Origin: Acidobacteriota bacterium
GTDB lineage: Bacteria; Acidobacteriota; Vicinamibacteria; Vicinamibacterales; Vicinamibacteraceae
Reading direction: 5' to 3'
NCBI GenBank assembly: GCA_023418055.1
Contig: JAEZDP010000427.1
Coordinates: 1 to 8,617 of the forward strand
Length of the DNA: 8,617 nt
Below, piece after piece: positions 6,035-8,617 of the stretch. Within the stretch, counting starts at the first letter, position 1. Every line of letters begins with the position of its first letter. Position numbers and translations under genes: made by a program. The notes below the pieces were generated by a model. The model ran no database searches and was not told the DNA's origin. It saw nothing but the letters and a program-made list of their open reading frames with translations.

Positions 6035-7243
6035 ATGAAGATCACCGACGCGAGCGTCATCGTCACGTGCCCTGGGCGGAACTTCGTCACGCTCAAGCTC
6101 ACGACCGAGGACGGGCTGACCGGGCTGGGCGACGCCACGTTGAACGGGCGCGAACTGGCCGTGGCCAGTTACCTGCGCGATCACGTCGTGCCGGAGCTGG
6201 TCGGGCGCGATGCGCGGCGCATCGAAGACACGTGGCAGTTCCTCTACAAGGGGGCGTACTGGCGCCGCGGGCCGGTCAGCATGAGCGCAATTGCGGCGGT
6301 GGATACCGCGCTCTGGGACATCAAGGCCAAGGCGGCCAACATGCCGCTCTATCAGCTGCTGGGCGGCGCGTCGCGCGAGGCGGTGCTCGTCTACGGCCAC
6401 GCCAACGGCGCCGACATGGAAGGCGCCGTGCGCGCCGTGGCACGGCACCTCGATCTCGGCTACAAGGCCATCCGCGTGCAGAGCGGGGTGCCTGGCCTGA
6501 GCAGCACCTACGGGGTGCCACGCGGGTCGCAGCCCTACGAACCGGCGGAGAAGGGTACTGCGGCCGAACACCGCTGGAGCACTGAGGCCTACATCACGTT
6601 CGTGCCGCGTCTGTTCGAGCGCATCCGTGCCGAGTTCGGCGACGAGGTGCACCTGCTCCATGACGTGCATCACCGGCTGACCCCCATCGAAGCTGCGCGC
6701 GTCGGCCGGTCGCTCGAGCCGTACCGGCTGTTCTGGATGGAGGACCCGACCCCCGCCGAACTGCAGGAAGGGTTCCGCCTGATTCGCCAGCACACGGTGA
6801 CCCCTCTTGCGGTCGGCGAGGTGTTCAACAGCATCTTCGACTGCCAGCAGCTCATTCAGGAACAGCTCATCGACTACATCCGCACGACCGTGGTGCATGC
6901 GGGTGGCCTGACGCACCTGCGCCGCATCGCGGCCCTCGCCGAGCTGTACCACGTACGCACCGGCTGCCACGGCGCCACCGACCTGAGCCCGGTTTGCATG
7001 GCCGCCGCGCTGCACTTCGGGCTCAGCGTCCACAACTTCGGCATTCAGGAGCACATGCCGCACACCGACGAGACCGATCAGGTGTTTCCGCACGAGTACG
7101 CGTTCCAGGACGGCTACATGCATCCCGGAGAGGCGCCCGGCCTCGGCGTGGACCTCGACGAGGAACTGGCTGCGTCATTCCCGTACGATCCGGCGCACCT
7201 CCCGGTGAACAGGAAGCTGGACGGCACGATGCACAGCTGGTAG
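6035..7243 (+). CDS. manD: D-mannonate dehydratase, enolase superfamily (ManD subgroup)
   Basis: A 402-residue protein, the same length as characterised ManD from Novosphingobium and matching it closely along the chain. Examples are VIVTCPGRNFVTLK at the N-terminus, NGRELAVASYL, GAYWRRGPV and the ending LPVNR.LDGT. It removes water from D-mannonate to give 2-keto-3-deoxygluconate (EC 4.2.1.8), using Mg2+, in the cytoplasm. The N-terminal capping domain spans ~1-115, the (beta/alpha)7-beta barrel ~120-350, and the C-terminal lid the rest. Catalytic residues fall at the ManD numbering: Y159 (STYG) and H212 (HDVHH), metal ligands D210, E236 (FWMEDP) and E262 (VGEVF), then H312 in CHGATD and E339 in GIQEH. 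Residue 314 is Ala, which, as I recall from enolase-superfamily work, goes with efficient mannonate dehydratases; RspA-like low-activity members have Pro. Downstream products are handled by kdgK and kdgA in the same cluster. The start ATG has no strong Shine-Dalgarno but fits the family. Confidence 0.96.
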   Translation: MKITDASVIVTCPGRNFVTLKLTTEDGLTGLGDATLNGRELAVASYLRDHVVPELVGRDARRIEDTWQFLYKGAYWRRGPVSMSAIAAVDTALWDIKAKAANMPLYQLLGGASREAVLVYGHANGADMEGAVRAVARHLDLGYKAIRVQSGVPGLSSTYGVPRGSQPYEPAEKGTAAEHRWSTEAYITFVPRLFERIRAEFGDEVHLLHDVHHRLTPIEAARVGRSLEPYRLFWMEDPTPAELQEGFRLIRQHTVTPLAVGEVFNSIFDCQQLIQEQLIDYIRTTVVHAGGLTHLRRIAALAELYHVRTGCHGATDLSPVCMAAALHFGLSVHNFGIQEHMPHTDETDQVFPHEYAFQDGYMHPGEAPGLGVDLDEELAASFPYDPAHLPVNRKLDGTMHSW

Positions 7244-7248
7244 GGCAG

Positions 7249-7304
7249 GAACGAAGGAACGAAGGAACGAAGGAATCAAGGAACGAAGGAATCAAGGAAC
7301 ACCG
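7249..7304. repeat. Octamer tandem array (gaacgaag/gaatcaag) after manD
   Basis: Six uninterrupted 8-bp units run from 7249 to 7296: gaacgaag three times, gaatcaag, gaacgaag, gaatcaag. A seventh unit, gaacaccg, is half degraded. The + strand is almost all purine. The array lies in the 106-bp gap between manD and the Tat-exported isomerase gene. It differs from the other arrays in this window in period (8, not 7) and composition. Confidence 0.88.
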
Positions 7305-7312
7305 CCGTGCAG

Positions 7313-7338
7313 GTAGGCCGCGGCTCGCCGAGCCGCGG
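7313..7338 (+). repeat. REP-like palindrome with 5' GTAG
   Basis: CCGCGGCTC (7318-7326) and GAGCCGCGG (7330-7338) form a perfect 9-bp stem with a GCC loop, preceded by GTAG at 7313-7316. A GTAG tetranucleotide before a palindrome is the hallmark of REP elements mobilised by RAYT transposases. One copy is visible here, so the repeat status is inferred. The stem ends right at the AGGAGG Shine-Dalgarno of the next gene. Confidence 0.5.
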
Positions 7339-7344
7339 AGGAGG
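7339..7344 (+). promoter_or_regulatory. Shine-Dalgarno AGGAGG for the Tat-exported isomerase-like gene
   Basis: AGGAGG lies 5 nt before ATG 7350 and 14 nt before the in-frame ATG 7359, so 7350 is the start. It directly abuts the 3' arm of the 9-bp hairpin, so folding could limit ribosome access. Confidence 0.75.
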
Positions 7345-7349
7345 GACAC

Positions 7350-8207
7350 ATGTCCGACATGACACGCCGTCAACTCGGTTCGGCGGCCATCGCCACGGCA
7401 GGCGCGTTGGCGCTCGGCTCCACCGCCCGGGCAGCCGCGCCGCTGAAGGGACGACTCAAGCAGTCGGTGTGCCGCTGGTGTTACGGCAAGATTCCCTTAC
7501 CCGAGTTCTTCACGGCCGTGGCCGAGATGGGCCTCCCCGCCGTCGACCTGCTCGGCGTGGACGACTGGACCATCGCGAAGCGCGACTTCGGCCTCACGTG
7601 TTCGATGGGACAGGCACCGGGCGGCTCCATTCCCGACGGCCTCAACGATCCGAAGCACCATCCCGCCATTCTCGAGGGGATGAAGACCACGTTGCCGAGG
7701 GCCGCGCGCGACGGCGTGCCCAACGTCATCGCCTTCTTCGGCAACCGCCGCGGCATGACCCTCGAGCAGGGGCTTGCCAACAGCGTGCCCTGCCTCCAGC
7801 AGATCGCGAAGATGGCCGAGGCTGAGGGCGTGACCGTGTGCGTCGAACTGCTCAACAGCAAGGTCGACCACAAGGACTACATCGGCGACCACACCGCCTA
7901 CGGTGTCGAGTTGCTCAAGCGGGTCGGCTCGCCGCGTGTCAAGCTGCTGTACGACGTCTACCACATGCAGATCATGGAGGGCGACGTCATCCGAACCATC
8001 CGCGACAACTGGGACTACATCGGCCACTTCCACACCGGCGGGGTCCCCGGGCGTCACGAGCTCGACGACACCCAGGAACTGCAGTGGGCGAGCATCGCAC
8101 GCGCCATCGCCGACAAGGGCTACACCGGATACTTCGCACACGAGTTCATCCCGACGCGCGACCCGTTCACGTCACTGCGCGAGGCCGTGGCGTTGTGTGA
8201 TGTGTAG
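7350..8207 (+). CDS. Tat-exported hydroxypyruvate isomerase-like TIM-barrel protein
   Basis: A 285-residue xylose-isomerase-like TIM barrel closest to the hydroxypyruvate isomerase (Hyi) group. Residues 1-29 are a twin-arginine signal: TRRQLG (5-10), a hydrophobic stretch AAIATAGALALGS, and a likely cleavage after ARA (~28). Hyi-type features follow: VELLNSKVDH with E166, LYDVYHMQ (200-207) with D202, H205 and Q207, GHFHTGGVPGRHELDD with H228, and AHEFIP with E265. These are the expected metal and substrate positions, so the protein looks active. Classical Hyi is cytoplasmic and about 258 residues, which matches this protein after removal of the leader. Export after folding, perhaps with metal bound, implies a periplasmic or surface substrate, so hydroxypyruvate itself is doubtful. 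It sits 106 bp after manD, behind an octamer array and a REP-like hairpin, and may be loosely tied to the sugar-acid genes. Fold and export are well supported; the reaction is unknown. Confidence 0.88.
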   Translation: MSDMTRRQLGSAAIATAGALALGSTARAAAPLKGRLKQSVCRWCYGKIPLPEFFTAVAEMGLPAVDLLGVDDWTIAKRDFGLTCSMGQAPGGSIPDGLNDPKHHPAILEGMKTTLPRAARDGVPNVIAFFGNRRGMTLEQGLANSVPCLQQIAKMAEAEGVTVCVELLNSKVDHKDYIGDHTAYGVELLKRVGSPRVKLLYDVYHMQIMEGDVIRTIRDNWDYIGHFHTGGVPGRHELDDTQELQWASIARAIADKGYTGYFAHEFIPTRDPFTSLREAVALCDV

Positions 8208-8271
8208 ATCGCGGATCGGGGATCGCGGATCGCGGATCGGGGATCGCGGGGATCGGGGATCGGGGATCGGG
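8207..8271. repeat. GATC heptamer array (gatcgcg/gatcggg) before the S9 peptidase gene
   Basis: Nine 7-bp units, gatcgcg four times and gatcggg five times, run from the last base of the isomerase stop codon to 8 bp before the next ATG. Two extra G bases at 8249-8250 break the phase after the sixth unit. Each unit carries one GATC. The last units supply the only Shine-Dalgarno-like sequence (GGGGA/CGGGA) for the following gene. Confidence 0.9.
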
Positions 8272-8279
8272 AATTCACC

Positions 8280-8617
8280 ATGCACATCGTTCGTCAGGGC
8301 ACCGTGATGGCGCTCGTGATGGCACCGCACCTTGCCATGTCCCAGCCTGCACCAGTGGCGCCCGTTGCCCCCGAGCGACCGCACGTCGTCGCCTCGCCGC
8401 ACGGCGACCGTTCCGACCCCTACTACTGGCTGCGCGACGACACGCGTACGTCGCCCGACGTGCTGGCGTATCTGGAGGCCGAGAACACCTACCTGTCGCA
8501 GGTGATGGCGCCGGTGGACGACCTGCGTCGCGAGCTGCTTGCGGAACTCACCGCGCGGCTGGCGCCAGACGATGCGGAGCCGCCGTATCCGATGCGTGGC
8601 TACGCGTACGCCTCGCG
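8280..8617 (+). CDS. S9 family peptidase (prolyl oligopeptidase / oligopeptidase B-like), N-terminal part, truncated by window edge
   Basis: The frame stays open from ATG 8280 to the window end, giving 112 visible residues of a protein that in this family is usually about 700. HGDRSDPYYWLRDD (41-54) followed by SPDVLAYLEAENTYLSQVMAP (58-78) is the characteristic N-terminus of S9A peptidases, especially oligopeptidase B. These are serine peptidases with a beta-propeller lid and an alpha/beta-hydrolase domain; the catalytic Ser-Asp-His lie beyond the window. Residues 1-21 look like a Sec signal peptide (hydrophobic GTVMALVMAPHLAM, possible cleavage AMS|Q), so the mature enzyme would be periplasmic or envelope-bound, unlike cytoplasmic E. 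coli PtrB. Later in-frame ATGs (8307, 8319, 8337) would remove the signal. Its job seems unrelated to the sugar-acid genes, and it may start a new unit after the GATC array. Confidence 0.88.
   Translation, partial: MHIVRQGTVMALVMAPHLAMSQPAPVAPVAPERPHVVASPHGDRSDPYYWLRDDTRTSPDVLAYLEAENTYLSQVMAPVDDLRRELLAELTARLAPDDAEPPYPMRGYAYAS

Noticed and set aside
5966..7123. Reverse-strand open frame of about 385 codons opposite manD
   Set aside because: manD on the + strand keeps every catalytic residue; the antisense frame is explained by codon bias and runs into the heptamer array.
1127..8279. Repeat arrays considered as CRISPR
   Set aside because: Units are 7-8 bp with no unique spacers between them and no cas genes nearby; they are simple tandem repeats.

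Overview
The window is GC-rich bacterial DNA with eight protein-coding genes, all on the + strand. The first is cut by the left edge and the last by the right edge. I saw no rRNA, tRNA, transposase, phage gene or CRISPR array. High GC, a Tat-exported sugar-isomerase-like protein, a signal-peptide S9 peptidase and intergenic 7-8 bp tandem repeats together suggest an environmental Acidobacteriota-like organism (Vicinamibacteria-type). That placement is an inference from general resemblance and is not proven here.

Layout. (1) 2-1126: Gfo/Idh/MocA oxidoreductase, N-terminus missing. (2) 1185-2147: xylose-isomerase-like TIM-barrel sugar isomerase/epimerase, followed by a GC-rich hairpin that probably ends this unit. 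(3) 2148-2476: regulatory gap with a good sigma70-type promoter (TTGACA, 17 bp, TACTGT with an extended -10), an inverted repeat inside the promoter spacer, and two GGT-N3-ACCA sites of the FadR/GntR operator type, one lying across the gntR start codon. (4) 2477-3247: GntR/FadR-type repressor. (5) 3317-4090: SDR oxidoreductase. (6) 4211-4867: KDPG-aldolase-family enzyme. (7) 4931-5956: PfkB-family 2-keto-3-deoxygluconate kinase. (8) 6035-7243: D-mannonate dehydratase of the enolase superfamily, the most secure call. (9) 7350-8207: Tat-exported hydroxypyruvate-isomerase-like TIM barrel. (10) 8280-edge: N-terminus of a secreted S9A prolyl oligopeptidase/oligopeptidase B-like peptidase.

How it fits together. 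Genes 5-8 read as the lower half of a hexuronate (glucuronate/fructuronate) route: an SDR reductase giving D-mannonate or another sugar acid, ManD dehydrating D-mannonate to 2-keto-3-deoxygluconate (KDG), KdgK phosphorylating it, and KdgA cleaving KDPG to pyruvate and glyceraldehyde-3-phosphate. The adjacent FadR-type regulator, with candidate sites at its own promoter, is the likely local switch. The uronate isomerase (uxaC) and a transporter are not in the window. The upstream Gfo/Idh/MocA plus TIM-barrel pair looks like a separate sugar-oxidation/isomerisation unit.

The most unusual non-coding signal is a set of short tandem arrays at gene junctions: period 7 at 1131-1172, 4867-4929, 5961-6023 and 8207-8271, and period 8 at 7249-7296. 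The array between kdgK and manD is made of two half-arrays that are near reverse complements, so the transcript could fold into a 20-position stem with 18 pairs. A REP-like palindrome preceded by GTAG abuts the Shine-Dalgarno of the Tat-exported isomerase gene.
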